A stretch of DNA of 64,000 nt from an uncultured Parabacteroides sp. (GTDB lineage Bacteria > Bacteroidota > Bacteroidia > Bacteroidales > Tannerellaceae). Positions 35,845-45,397 of the stretch are shown here, piece by piece; position 1 is the first letter of the stretch, and each line of letters begins with the position of its first letter. Below the pieces are notes generated by a model. The model worked only from the letters and a program-made list of their open reading frames with translations, was not told the DNA's origin and ran no database searches. The stretch covers positions 19,502 to 83,501 of the forward strand of contig CAKUZF010000005.1 in assembly GCA_934718155.1 (NCBI GenBank), read 5' to 3'. The position numbers and the translations under genes are program-made.

Positions 35845-38800
35845 ATGACAAAGAATGAATCGAAGCTGTTCTCCGTTCAAGGAGTAGCAAAAGCCTCTAT
35901 GTTCTGTTTGTTGCTGTCTGCTTTCTCAATGAGCGGTGCGTTGGCAGCTCCTGTCGCTATGGGCGATGCGAACGCAATGGTCGTTCAGCAGGGAAAGAAG
36001 GTGACAGGTGTAGTCGTTGATGCCAACGGTGAGCCGGTAATTGGTGCCAACGTAGTGGTAAAAGGTACAACGAATGGTACTATCACTGATTTTGATGGTA
36101 ACTACTCGATCGAGGGCGTTTCTGCCAACGACGTATTAGCTATCTCATACATCGGTTACATCTCTCAGGAGGTTGCGGTTGGCAGCCAGTCTACTATCAA
36201 CGTGACGCTGCGTGAGGATTCTCAGGCCTTAGACGAGGTCGTAGTCGTAGGTTACGGTGTGATGCGTAAGTCTGACGTTACGGGTTCAATCGCTGTAGCG
36301 AAGGGCGACGACTTGACGAAGAACCAGAACTTCTCCGCGCTCGACAACTTGCGTGGTAAGGTCTCAGGTGTGAACATCTTCTCTAACTCCAGCCAGCCGG
36401 GCGCTTACTCCAACCGTGTTGTGATCCGTGGTATGGCTACGATCAACGCCTCTACCAACCCCTTGTATGTTGTGGATGGCGTAGTGATGGAGAACTTCGA
36501 TTTGGTCAACCCGAACGACATCGAGTCGATGGAGGTGTTGAAGGATGCTTCAGCAGCCGCTATCTACGGTGCGCGCGGTGCCAACGGTGTCATCATGGTT
36601 ACCACGAAGCGTGGTAAGAAGGACGGCGAGGGCGTACAGGTTTCTTACCAGGGTTCTGTGAGCGCTTCTCACATCGCTCGCAAGATGGACACGCTGACCG
36701 CTTCAGAGTGGTGCGACGCCTTCATGCAGGGTTTGGAGAACGAGAACAAGTATCAGGGCAAGAGCTGGTCGCTGAACCGCGCCGACTGGTTTAACGACTC
36801 ACAGTTCTTCGACGCTAACGGTAATCCCTACTACGATACGAACTGGCAGGACGAGGCTACTCGCATAGCCGTTTCGCACAACCACCAGTTGAACATCCAG
36901 CAGGCTGGTAAGAGCTCTTCGTTCGGTGCTTTCTTAAACTACACCGATCAGCAGGGTATCGTAAACAACACGTATAACAAGCGTATCAACGCGAAGATGG
37001 CCTACGATGCCAACCCGACTCCTTGGTTGTCGACCGCGGTGAACGTGTTGGTCAACCACACTTGGGGCCGTTACACGCCGGAGGACGGTGGTGGCCAGGA
37101 GGCTCGCCGTACGATGATCGAGATGTTGCCTTGGTTGCCCGTTCGCGATCAGAATGGCAAGTATACGACCTCTACCTCTTCAACGATTGGCGATGTGCTT
37201 GGTTTCGAGGGTATGTCAAACCCCGTTATGATCTTGGACTTGCAGCGCCGTATGCGCTACAACACGCAGATCTTCGGTAACGCGGCGTTGACTTTCCACT
37301 TGGCCGAGGGCTTGGATTTGAAGACCCAGTTGGGTGTGGATCACCACAATCAGACGTATCGTGGTTACTCTTCTGTAGAGTTGAACAACATCTCTATGCC
37401 GAACGGTTGGGCAGAGTATAACAACACCAACTCGCTCTACTGGCAGGAGGAGACCTACTTGACATACAACAAGGTGTTTGGTGAGCACCGTTTGAACGCG
37501 ATGGCCGGTTTGTCATGGACAGAGCGTACGGAGAACTATAACAAGGCTCGTACAGAGGGCTTCTCTGACGATTTCTTCGAGGATTTCAACATGGGCGCTG
37601 GTACGACTCCGTCTGCACCCACTTCTTCATGGGAGCGTTGGAGAATGAACTCTTACTTCTTGCGTTTGGCCTACACATATAAGGATCGCTACTCAGCAAC
37701 CGTTACGACTCGTGTGGATGGTTCTTCTAAGTTTGGTGAGAACAACAAGTATGCCGTGTTCCCCTCTGCCGGTTTGGCATGGAACATCTCTCAGGAGGAT
37801 TTCTTGAAAGACAACAATACGATCAGCAACTTGAAGCTCCACACCAGCTATGGTTTGACTGGTAACTCCGAGATCGACGTTTATAAGTCTTTGGCTCGTG
37901 TAACTTCGGGTACGTTGTTGCTGAACGGCGTTCGCGCTCCCTATTCTTACATCAGCGATATGGCTAACCCCGACTTGAAGTGGGAGAAGACAGGCCAGTT
38001 CGACTTGGGTATGGAGATCGGCTTGTGGCAGAACAAGTTGTCGTTCGATGTCGCTTACTACAACAAGAAGACAACCGACTTGCTTTTGGATTGTCCGTTG
38101 CCTCACTCAACCGGTTTCAAGACGGTGTATAAGAACATCGGTTCTGTGCGAAATCAGGGTATGGACTTGATGATCTCGGCTCGCCCCGTGACTACCAACG
38201 ACTTCTCTTGGAGTTCTACGCTGAACTTGAACTACAACAAGAACGAGATTCTTCACTTGGGCGACAACGACGAGGATATCGAGATGAACGGCTGGGTAGG
38301 TGGCTCTGAGTCTATCTTGCGCGTAGGCGAGAACATGAGCTCATTCTATGGCTATCGCCGTCTGGGTGTTTACACCGAGGAGGACTACAAGGCCGGCAAT
38401 TGCGCGTTGAATCAGGTGGGTCGTGCGAAGCGTACGGAGACCAAGGAGATCATCGGTAAGGGTATGCCCGACTGGACTGGTAGCTGGGTGAACAACTTCT
38501 CTTACAAGAACTTCGACTTGACGATGGACTTCCAGTTCGTTTGGGGCGTTGAGACCTTGCAGCAGTTCTACCACTCAACCTACGACCGCTTCGGTATCAC
38601 CAACGGTTTGAGCAACATCCTGTATGACGCTTACAACGGTACGAACCCCAACACGATGCAGCAGGCTATCTACTTGTGTAACTCAGGTCACGCAGGTCAG
38701 GATACTACGATCGACGACGCTTGGATCGCCAACGGTTCTTACTTGCGTCTGAACATGTTGCAGCTGGGTTATACCTTCGACTCTGCGGTAGCGAAGAAGA

Positions 38801-38988
38801 TCGGTTTGGCAGGCTTGCGCGTGTATGCAAGTGGCAACAACCTGTTCTTGATCACATCTAAGGACTTCAACGGTTACGATCCTGAGGCTACTTCACAGGG
38901 CAGCTCTAACCAGTTCGGTCAGAACATGGTATTCTTCTCTTATCCGAGAGCGAGAACATTCACCTTCGGTGTTAACGTAACATTTTAA
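35845..38988 (+). CDS. SusC/RagA-type TonB-dependent outer-membrane transporter
   Basis: 1047 residues. The signal region runs to about residue 35. A carboxypeptidase-D-like domain (KKVTGVVVDANGEPVIGANV) spans about 48-125. The SusC signature with TonB box (DEVVVVGYG at 130-138) is followed by the plug (VVIRGMATINASTNPLYVVD, IYGARGANGVIMVTT) and a large barrel ending FGVNVTF. There is no N-terminal STN domain, so it does not signal through a FecR/ECF pair. It imports oligosaccharides with the SusD lipoprotein encoded 33 bases downstream. Codon choice is strongly biased (for example TTG for Leu, CGT for Arg), as in the ribosomal genes here, hinting at high expression. Confidence 0.95.
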   Translation: MTKNESKLFSVQGVAKASMFCLLLSAFSMSGALAAPVAMGDANAMVVQQGKKVTGVVVDANGEPVIGANVVVKGTTNGTITDFDGNYSIEGVSANDVLAISYIGYISQEVAVGSQSTINVTLREDSQALDEVVVVGYGVMRKSDVTGSIAVAKGDDLTKNQNFSALDNLRGKVSGVNIFSNSSQPGAYSNRVVIRGMATINASTNPLYVVDGVVMENFDLVNPNDIESMEVLKDASAAAIYGARGANGVIMVTTKRGKKDGEGVQVSYQGSVSASHIARKMDTLTASEWCDAFMQGLENENKYQGKSWSLNRADWFNDSQFFDANGNPYYDTNWQDEATRIAVSHNHQLNIQQAGKSSSFGAFLNYTDQQGIVNNTYNKRINAKMAYDANPTPWLSTAVNVLVNHTWGRYTPEDGGGQEARRTMIEMLPWLPVRDQNGKYTTSTSSTIGDVLGFEGMSNPVMILDLQRRMRYNTQIFGNAALTFHLAEGLDLKTQLGVDHHNQTYRGYSSVELNNISMPNGWAEYNNTNSLYWQEETYLTYNKVFGEHRLNAMAGLSWTERTENYNKARTEGFSDDFFEDFNMGAGTTPSAPTSSWERWRMNSYFLRLAYTYKDRYSATVTTRVDGSSKFGENNKYAVFPSAGLAWNISQEDFLKDNNTISNLKLHTSYGLTGNSEIDVYKSLARVTSGTLLLNGVRAPYSYISDMANPDLKWEKTGQFDLGMEIGLWQNKLSFDVAYYNKKTTDLLLDCPLPHSTGFKTVYKNIGSVRNQGMDLMISARPVTTNDFSWSSTLNLNYNKNEILHLGDNDEDIEMNGWVGGSESILRVGENMSSFYGYRRLGVYTEEDYKAGNCALNQVGRAKRTETKEIIGKGMPDWTGSWVNNFSYKNFDLTMDFQFVWGVETLQQFYHSTYDRFGITNGLSNILYDAYNGTNPNTMQQAIYLCNSGHAGQDTTIDDAWIANGSYLRLNMLQLGYTFDSAVAKKIGLAGLRVYASGNNLFLITSKDFNGYDPEATSQGSSNQFGQNMVFFSYPRARTFTFGVNVTF

Positions 38989-39021
38989 TTAATCAATTCA
39001 AAAGTAACAAGAAATATCACG

Positions 39022-40614
39022 ATGAAAAATATATTGACAATCGCAACTGCGTGCGCTTTCTTGGCCGGAGGATTTTGTTCTTGTAACGACTTCTTGGATG
39101 AGGAGGTAAAATCTTCAGTGACTGCACCAGATTACTATAAGACACAGGCTCAGGCTGAGGCCAACGTGAACAACCTGTATCGCACGGGTGCCCCCAGCGT
39201 AATGTCGAGTGTGGGTAGCGCATACGTGGGTCCGTTCTCTTCGATCACGAGCATGCTGACTGGTTATTTCACCAATAGCTATGAGGGTCAGGAGTTCGTT
39301 TGTAAGTACTCTCGCGAGTTGACTCGCCAGGAGAACACGATGAACGTTTCTGGCACGATGGATGGCGTGTGGGACGATTGCTACAAGGCAATCAACGCAG
39401 CCAATGGCGCTATCAAGTACATTCCGTCTATCGCAATGGATAACAACACTTCGGCTCGTCTGCTGGGCGAGGCTAAGTTCTTCCGTGCTTACAACTACTT
39501 CCTGTTGGTGAAGACTTTCGGCGCTGTGCCCATGCCTACTGAGCCGTATGAGTCGATGGACAACCTCTACTTGGAGCGCACGGCCGCTGAGACGGTTTAC
39601 GGCTTGATCGAGTCTGACTTGAAGGACGCTGTCAACGTTTTGCCCGCAGCGAAGTTCTATAGCAATGGCAACCGCGTGACGAAGTATGCCGCAGCGATGA
39701 TGCTGGCCTCTGTTTATATGCAGGAGAACAAGTATGCCGACGCGGCTACTTACGCGAAGATGGTGATCGACTCACCGCACGCTTTGGCAACCAACGACAA
39801 CCTGGAGCTGGGTTCGGCTTACAACAAGATCCGTGCTTTGGATGGCTTGGACGAGTCGATCTACGCATACGAGTTCAACGAGTCGATCAGCAACGGTAGC
39901 TGGTGGCCTACTTACGCATTCAACTCTGCGGCTACAGCCGTGTTCGGCACCTACTCAATCTTCGAGCGTGTAATGGGTCCGACGAACCAGTTCTTGAATG
40001 TTTATGAGGCTAACGACTTGCGCGTACAGCCCAACCAGTTCTACCACTGGAAATACACCAACCCCGACAACGGCAAGACTTGGGAGGCTGATCCCGCTGT
40101 AGGTCCGGGCTGCTGGTTCTTCTACGAGGAGAACGCATTGCTGAACTCGGGTCGTTCAACGAAGGACCGCAACCTGTTCCGCTATGCGGAGGCTTTGCTC
40201 GACGGCGCTGAGGCTATCGCTCAGTCTTCGGGCGTGAACGCCGAGGCTGCTGGCTACTTGGCTCAGGTGAAGGCACGTGCCAACATGGAGGGCAAGACCG
40301 CTGCGGCTATCGCAACCGACTTGCAGAAGTTGAGCAAGGAGCAGTTCATCGAGGAGTGCTGGAACGAGCGTCTGCGTGAGTTCCCGTTCGAGTTCAAGAT
40401 CTGGGACGACTGCGTACGTACGAAGAAGTTCCCCGTAATCTCGAAGACGGAGAAGGGCAAGGTGCAGTATGTTGACTTGGTAGGTGCTCAGAACGCTTCT
40501 GGCGCAACCTTCAAGCAGTCTGACCTGTTGTGGCCGATCTCTCTGAACGAGATTCAGCGCAACCCGAACTTGACGCAGAACGAGGGTTACCAGGCTTCTT
40601 CATCAAGCAAGTAA
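39022..40614 (+). CDS. SusD/RagB-type glycan-binding lipoprotein
   Basis: 530 residues. The lipobox FCSCNDFLDEE follows the signal peptide and is typical of surface SusD lipoproteins. TPR-like helices are seen (ANVNNLYRTGAP, GEAKFFRAYNYFLLVKTFG, LYLERTAAETVYGLIESDL), with C-terminal family motifs NLFRYAEALL and WNERLREFPFEFKIWDDCVR. It captures glycan at the cell surface as a lid on SusC. It shares SusC's codon bias and is followed by a terminator, so the SusC-SusD pair forms its own transcript. Confidence 0.95.
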   Translation: MKNILTIATACAFLAGGFCSCNDFLDEEVKSSVTAPDYYKTQAQAEANVNNLYRTGAPSVMSSVGSAYVGPFSSITSMLTGYFTNSYEGQEFVCKYSRELTRQENTMNVSGTMDGVWDDCYKAINAANGAIKYIPSIAMDNNTSARLLGEAKFFRAYNYFLLVKTFGAVPMPTEPYESMDNLYLERTAAETVYGLIESDLKDAVNVLPAAKFYSNGNRVTKYAAAMMLASVYMQENKYADAATYAKMVIDSPHALATNDNLELGSAYNKIRALDGLDESIYAYEFNESISNGSWWPTYAFNSAATAVFGTYSIFERVMGPTNQFLNVYEANDLRVQPNQFYHWKYTNPDNGKTWEADPAVGPGCWFFYEENALLNSGRSTKDRNLFRYAEALLDGAEAIAQSSGVNAEAAGYLAQVKARANMEGKTAAAIATDLQKLSKEQFIEECWNERLREFPFEFKIWDDCVRTKKFPVISKTEKGKVQYVDLVGAQNASGATFKQSDLLWPISLNEIQRNPNLTQNEGYQASSSSK

Positions 40615-40644
40615 TCCGTCGGTGCTGACGAATAAATGATAGGG

Positions 40645-40679
40645 AAAGGGAAGGGTGTATAGCATTCTTCCCTTTTTTA
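40645..40679 (+). terminator. Terminator after susD
   Basis: A 9-bp stem (40645-40653 with 40667-40675) and a T-rich tail. Confidence 0.85.
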
Positions 40680-40695
40680 TTATCAAGCGAATCAC

Positions 40696-40703
40696 TATTT
40701 TTG
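40696..40703 (+). promoter_or_regulatory. -7 promoter element for the three-gene GH92 operon
   Basis: TATTTTTG fits TAnnTTTG, 27 bases before the ATG at 40731. Confidence 0.65.
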
Positions 40704-40730
40704 CAAACACAAGATTAATAGCGTTATATC

Positions 40731-43091
40731 ATGGAGAAAAAGAAATTATTTGCTTTTGCGTTGGCTGCTGTCTTGTCGTGGGTGGGTCAACCCGCATCGG
40801 CGGTGGCAAGCGAGGCTTTCGACCCGGTAGAATACGTTAACCCTTTGATGGGAACACAGTCTACCTTTGAGTTGTCAACGGGCAACACCTATCCGGCTAT
40901 CGCACGTCCGTGGGGCATGAACTTCTGGACGCCGCAGACCGGAAAGATGGGCGACGGTTGGCAGTATGTCTATACGGCCAACAAGATCCGTGGCTTCAAG
41001 CAGACCCATCAGCCCAGTCCTTGGATCAACGACTACGGCCAGTTTGCCATCATGCCGGTGGTTGGTGCGCCGGAGTTCGACCAAGACAAGCGTGCGAGCT
41101 GGTTCTCGCACAAGGGCGAGGTGGCCAAGGCTTACTATTATAAAGTCTATTTGGCTGAGCACGACATCGTGACGGAGCTGACGCCTACCGAGCGTGCGGC
41201 GATGTTTCGCTTCACCTTCCCCGAGAACGACCATTCCTACGTCGTGATCGATGCCTTCGACAAGGGCTCTTACGTGAAGGTGCTTCCCGAGGAGCGCAAG
41301 ATCGTGGGCTACTCGACGAAGAACAGCGGCGGTGTGCCCGAGAACTTCAAGAACTATTTCGTGATCGAGTTCGATAAGCCTTTTACCTACACTTCCACCT
41401 TCGCCGACAAGGAGCTGAAGGAGGGCGTGAAGGAGCAGCAGGCCGATCATGTGGGAGCCGTGATCGGTTTCCAGACCAAGAAGGGCGAGGTGGTGCACGC
41501 CAAGGTGGCCTCTTCGTTCATCAGCCTCGACCAGGCTGCCGTCAATATGAAAGAGCTGGGCAACGACTCGTTCGACACGCTGGTGCGGAAAGGCAAGCAG
41601 AGCTGGAACGACCTCTTGGGCAAGATCGAAGTAGAGGGGGGCGACCTGGATCAGTATCGCACGTTCTACTCATGCATGTATCGTTCGCTGCTCTTCCCCC
41701 GCAAGTTCTACGAGGTCGATGCGAAGGGCGACGTCGTGCACTATAGCCCCTACAACGGCGAGGTTCGCCCGGGCTACATGTTCACCGACAGTGGTTTTTG
41801 GGACACCTTCCGCTGTCTGTTCCCCTTCTTGAACCTCATGTTCCCCTCCATCAACAAGGAGATGCAAGAGGGCTTGATCAACACCTACAAGGAGAGCGGC
41901 TTCTTCCCCGAGTGGGCCAGCCCCGGCCATCGCGGCTGCATGGTGGGCAACAACTCCGCCTCTATCTTGGTGGATGCCTACATGAAGGGTGTGAAAGTGG
42001 ACGATTTGCAGACCCTCTACGAGGGCTTGATGTATGGCACGGAGCATGTTCACCCAACGGTTAGCTCAACGGGACGTTTGGGCCATGAATACTATAACAA
42101 GTTGGGCTATGTGCCCTACGACGTGAAGATCAACGAGAATGCGGCGCGCACCTTGGAGTATGCCTACAACGACTGGTGTATCTGGAAGTTGGCGAAGGCG
42201 ATGAACCGCCCGAAGGCTGAGCAGGAGCTGTTCGCCCGCCGTGCGTTGAACTATCGCAACCTGTTCGACAAGGAGACCAACCTGATGCGTGGCCGCTTGG
42301 AGAATGGCGACTTCATGGCTCCCTTCTCGCCGTTGAAGTGGGGCGATGCCTTCACCGAGGGCAACAGCTGGCACTACTCTTGGTCGGTGTTCCACGATCC
42401 GCAGGGCTTGATCAACCTGATGGGTGGCAAGGAGGTGTTCGTGCAGATGCTCGACTCGGTCTTCAACGTGCCGCCTTTGTTCGACGATAGCTACTACGGA
42501 CAGGTGATCCACGAGATCCGCGAGATGACGGTGATGAACATGGGCAACTATGCCCACGGCAACCAGCCGATCCAGCACATGATCTACCTCTACGACTGGG
42601 CCGGAATGCCTTGGAAGGCGCAGTATTGGTTGCGCGAGGTGATGAATCGCATGTACACCCCGAATGCCGATGGCTACTGCGGCGACGAAGACAACGGACA
42701 GACCTCCGCTTGGTATGTCTTCACGGCTTTGGGCTTCTATCCCGTCGCTCCGGGCACGACGCAGTATGCGCTGGGCGCTCCGCTCTTCAAGAAAGCCACA
42801 CTCCATTTCGAGAACGGCAACAACCTCGTGATCGAGGCCCCGAAGAACAGCGATGCCAACCGCTACATCCAGTCGCTCCGTTTCAACGGCCAGGACTACA
42901 CGAAGAACTACTACGATCATAACGACCTTTTCAAGGGAGGAAAGATCGAGATCGAGATGGGCGACCAGCCCAATATGCAGCGCGGTACGCAGGCGGCCGA
43001 CCTGCCTTACTCATTCTCTGTGAACGAGGAGGGGGTGAGCAAGTTGCAACCGATCAGCGTTAAACCGTCGAAAAAGAAAGGAAAGAAATAA
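40731..43091 (+). CDS. GH92 alpha-mannosidase (first of four)
   Basis: 786 residues. The signal peptide ends near PASAVAS and there is no lipobox, so it is likely periplasmic. The N-terminal beta-sandwich starts with the family hallmark VEYVNPLMGTQ. The catalytic (alpha/alpha)6 domain shows FTEGNSWHYSWSVFHDPQG (likely acid Glu), HGNQPIQHMIYLYDW, and the Asp-bearing EDNGQTSAWYVFTALGFYP. GH92 enzymes are calcium-dependent inverting exo-alpha-mannosidases. A short basic tail (KPSKKKGKK) ends it. It is three bases before the next GH92. Confidence 0.95.
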   Translation: MEKKKLFAFALAAVLSWVGQPASAVASEAFDPVEYVNPLMGTQSTFELSTGNTYPAIARPWGMNFWTPQTGKMGDGWQYVYTANKIRGFKQTHQPSPWINDYGQFAIMPVVGAPEFDQDKRASWFSHKGEVAKAYYYKVYLAEHDIVTELTPTERAAMFRFTFPENDHSYVVIDAFDKGSYVKVLPEERKIVGYSTKNSGGVPENFKNYFVIEFDKPFTYTSTFADKELKEGVKEQQADHVGAVIGFQTKKGEVVHAKVASSFISLDQAAVNMKELGNDSFDTLVRKGKQSWNDLLGKIEVEGGDLDQYRTFYSCMYRSLLFPRKFYEVDAKGDVVHYSPYNGEVRPGYMFTDSGFWDTFRCLFPFLNLMFPSINKEMQEGLINTYKESGFFPEWASPGHRGCMVGNNSASILVDAYMKGVKVDDLQTLYEGLMYGTEHVHPTVSSTGRLGHEYYNKLGYVPYDVKINENAARTLEYAYNDWCIWKLAKAMNRPKAEQELFARRALNYRNLFDKETNLMRGRLENGDFMAPFSPLKWGDAFTEGNSWHYSWSVFHDPQGLINLMGGKEVFVQMLDSVFNVPPLFDDSYYGQVIHEIREMTVMNMGNYAHGNQPIQHMIYLYDWAGMPWKAQYWLREVMNRMYTPNADGYCGDEDNGQTSAWYVFTALGFYPVAPGTTQYALGAPLFKKATLHFENGNNLVIEAPKNSDANRYIQSLRFNGQDYTKNYYDHNDLFKGGKIEIEMGDQPNMQRGTQAADLPYSFSVNEEGVSKLQPISVKPSKKKGKK

Positions 43092-43094
43092 AAC

Positions 43095-45374
43095 ATGAAA
43101 GTGAATAAACGAATCTTGCTGCCAAGCCTCTCTTTAGGCTTGGCGGCCTTGATGGCCTCTTGTGGCCAGAGCGCGCAGCATGCGTCGAGCGCAGCGAGCG
43201 TGAACTATACGCAGTTTGTCGATCCCTATATCGGTTCGGGCGAGCATGGCCACGTGTTCGTGGGAGCGAACGTGCCCTTTGGCGCGATTCAGGTGGGCCC
43301 GCAGAATATCCATAAGGGATGGGACTGGTGTTCGGGCTACCATTATAGCGACAGTGTGATTATCGGTTTCAGCCATACGCACCTGAGCGGTACGGGTTGC
43401 GCCGACCTGGGCGATGTCTTGCTGATGCCCTATACGGGTGCGGTGCGCACGGCACGCGGTGAGCAGGATAATATCGAGGGCACGGCCTCCTCTTATTACT
43501 CCCATGCCAACGAGCAGGTGGCCCCCGGCTACTATGCCCTGTTGATGGACAACGGCGTGAAGGCCGAGATGACTGCGACGGAGCGTGTCGGCTTGCATCG
43601 CTTCACCTATCCGGCTGGCGAGGCGCATCGCCTCTTGATCAACCTGAAGGAGGGCAACGGCGACCGCTCGGTGGAGACCTACCTGAAGAAACTCGACGAC
43701 TATACCATCGAGGGCTACCGCTTCTCGCGGGGATGGAGCCCGATGCACAAGGTCTATTTCGTGTTGAAGTGCGATCAGCCCATCGAGTCGCTGGCTGTGT
43801 TCAACGACGATGAGGCGGCGGGCAACGACGAGCTGACCGGCAAGGAGGTGAAGGGCGTTGTTACCTTCAAGGGCGATGCCGAGCAGGCCTTGGTGAAGAT
43901 CGCCATCTCGTCGGTGAGCTGCGCCAATGCGCAGGCCAATATGCGGAGCGAGTTGGCCCACTGGGATTTCGATGCCGTGCACAATGAGGCGGTGAAGAAG
44001 TGGAACGACCAGCTCTCGACCATCACGGTCGATACCGACGATGCGCGTGCGAAGAAGATCTTCTACACCTCGATGTATCATGCCTTCATCGCCCCGACGC
44101 TCTATTGCGACGTGAATGGCGAGTTTCGTGGTCACGACGACAAGGTCTATACCAACAACAGCTGGACCAACTATTCCACCTTCTCGTTGTGGGACACCTA
44201 TCGCACGCTGAATCCCCTCTTCACGATCTTGAAGCCCAAGATGGTGGCCGACTTGGTGAACTCCTACCTCAGCATCTACGATCAGCAGGGCAAGTTGCCC
44301 ATCTGGCCGCTGGTGGGTGGCGAGACGGAGTGTATGCCCGGCTACAGCGCCGTGCCCATCATTGCGGATGCCTACCTGAAGGGAATCCAGGGCTTCGATG
44401 CGGAGCGTGCCTATCACGACATGGTCGCCTCGGCAACCTATGAGCAGCAGAAGGGCGTCACCTACGTGATGGAGCGTGGCTACATCCCCGCCGACAAGTT
44501 GCACGAATCCACCTCCGTAGCTTTGGAGTATGCCGCCGACGACTGGGGCATCGCTCAGATGGCGAAGAAAATGGGCAAGGAGGCCGACTACCAGACCTTC
44601 TTGAAGCGTGGAAAATACTACGAGCAATACTTCGACAAGTCGCTGAACTATATGCGTCCGCGTATGGACGATGGCAGCTGGCGCACACCCTATAGTCCGT
44701 TCCGCTCCGTTCATGGCACGGGCGACTTCACCGAGGGTACGGGTTGGCAATACACCTTCTTCGTGCCGCAGCACCCCGAGGGTTTGATCGCCTTGATGGG
44801 TGGCGACGAGGCGTTCATCACGAAGCTCGACTCGCTCTTCGTTGTCGAGGGCGACATGGGAGAGGGCGCTTCGGCCGACATCAGCGGCTTGATCGGTCAG
44901 TATGCGCATGGCAATGAGCCGAGCCACCACGTGGCTTACCTCTATCCCTATGCGGGCGAGCAATGGAAGACGGCCGAGAAGGTGCGCTACATCCAGGATC
45001 TGTTCTACACCGACCAGCCCGAGGGCGTGATCGGCAACGAGGATTGCGGCCAGATGTCGGCTTGGCACATCATGTCGGCGCTGGGCTTCTACCAGGTGAA
45101 CCCCTCCAACGGAGTGTTCGTGTTTGGTAGCCCGCTCTTCGCGAAGGCCTCAGTTCGTCTGGAGAATGGAAAGACGTTCGAGGTGGTGGCCGAGGGCAAT
45201 AGCAAGGAGAATATCTATATCCAATCCGCTACGCTCAATGGCCAGCCTTACGAGAAGTCTTATATCTTGTATGACGACATCATGCAGGGCGGCACCCTGA
45301 CCTTCGTCATGGGCAACACCCCCAACAAGGCGTTTGGCGCGGCGGCCGAGAACCGTCCGCACACCGCAGAGTAA
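43095..45374 (+). CDS. GH92 alpha-mannosidase, lipoprotein (second of four)
   Basis: 759 residues, lipobox LMASCGQ, so probably membrane-anchored. The opening is FVDPYIGSGEHGHVFVGANV. Catalytic-domain motifs: FTEGTGWQYTFFVPQHPEG, YAHGNEPSHHVAYLYPYAG and EDCGQMSAWHIMSALGFYQV. The HGNEPSHH form is the one most often seen in characterised alpha-1,2-mannosidases, so an alpha-1,2 preference is my best guess. It would release mannose from high-mannose N-glycan or mannan ends. It is the middle gene of the GH92 operon. Confidence 0.95.
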   Translation: MKVNKRILLPSLSLGLAALMASCGQSAQHASSAASVNYTQFVDPYIGSGEHGHVFVGANVPFGAIQVGPQNIHKGWDWCSGYHYSDSVIIGFSHTHLSGTGCADLGDVLLMPYTGAVRTARGEQDNIEGTASSYYSHANEQVAPGYYALLMDNGVKAEMTATERVGLHRFTYPAGEAHRLLINLKEGNGDRSVETYLKKLDDYTIEGYRFSRGWSPMHKVYFVLKCDQPIESLAVFNDDEAAGNDELTGKEVKGVVTFKGDAEQALVKIAISSVSCANAQANMRSELAHWDFDAVHNEAVKKWNDQLSTITVDTDDARAKKIFYTSMYHAFIAPTLYCDVNGEFRGHDDKVYTNNSWTNYSTFSLWDTYRTLNPLFTILKPKMVADLVNSYLSIYDQQGKLPIWPLVGGETECMPGYSAVPIIADAYLKGIQGFDAERAYHDMVASATYEQQKGVTYVMERGYIPADKLHESTSVALEYAADDWGIAQMAKKMGKEADYQTFLKRGKYYEQYFDKSLNYMRPRMDDGSWRTPYSPFRSVHGTGDFTEGTGWQYTFFVPQHPEGLIALMGGDEAFITKLDSLFVVEGDMGEGASADISGLIGQYAHGNEPSHHVAYLYPYAGEQWKTAEKVRYIQDLFYTDQPEGVIGNEDCGQMSAWHIMSALGFYQVNPSNGVFVFGSPLFAKASVRLENGKTFEVVAEGNSKENIYIQSATLNGQPYEKSYILYDDIMQGGTLTFVMGNTPNKAFGAAAENRPHTAE

Positions 45375-45397
45375 GCTTACCTATATATAATAGAAAG

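Noticed and set aside
43134..45068. 644-codon minus-strand open frame opposite the second GH92
   Set aside because: Its length comes from codon bias of the GH92 gene; the composition (His/Gly/Ala-rich, no domains) is typical of an antisense shadow.
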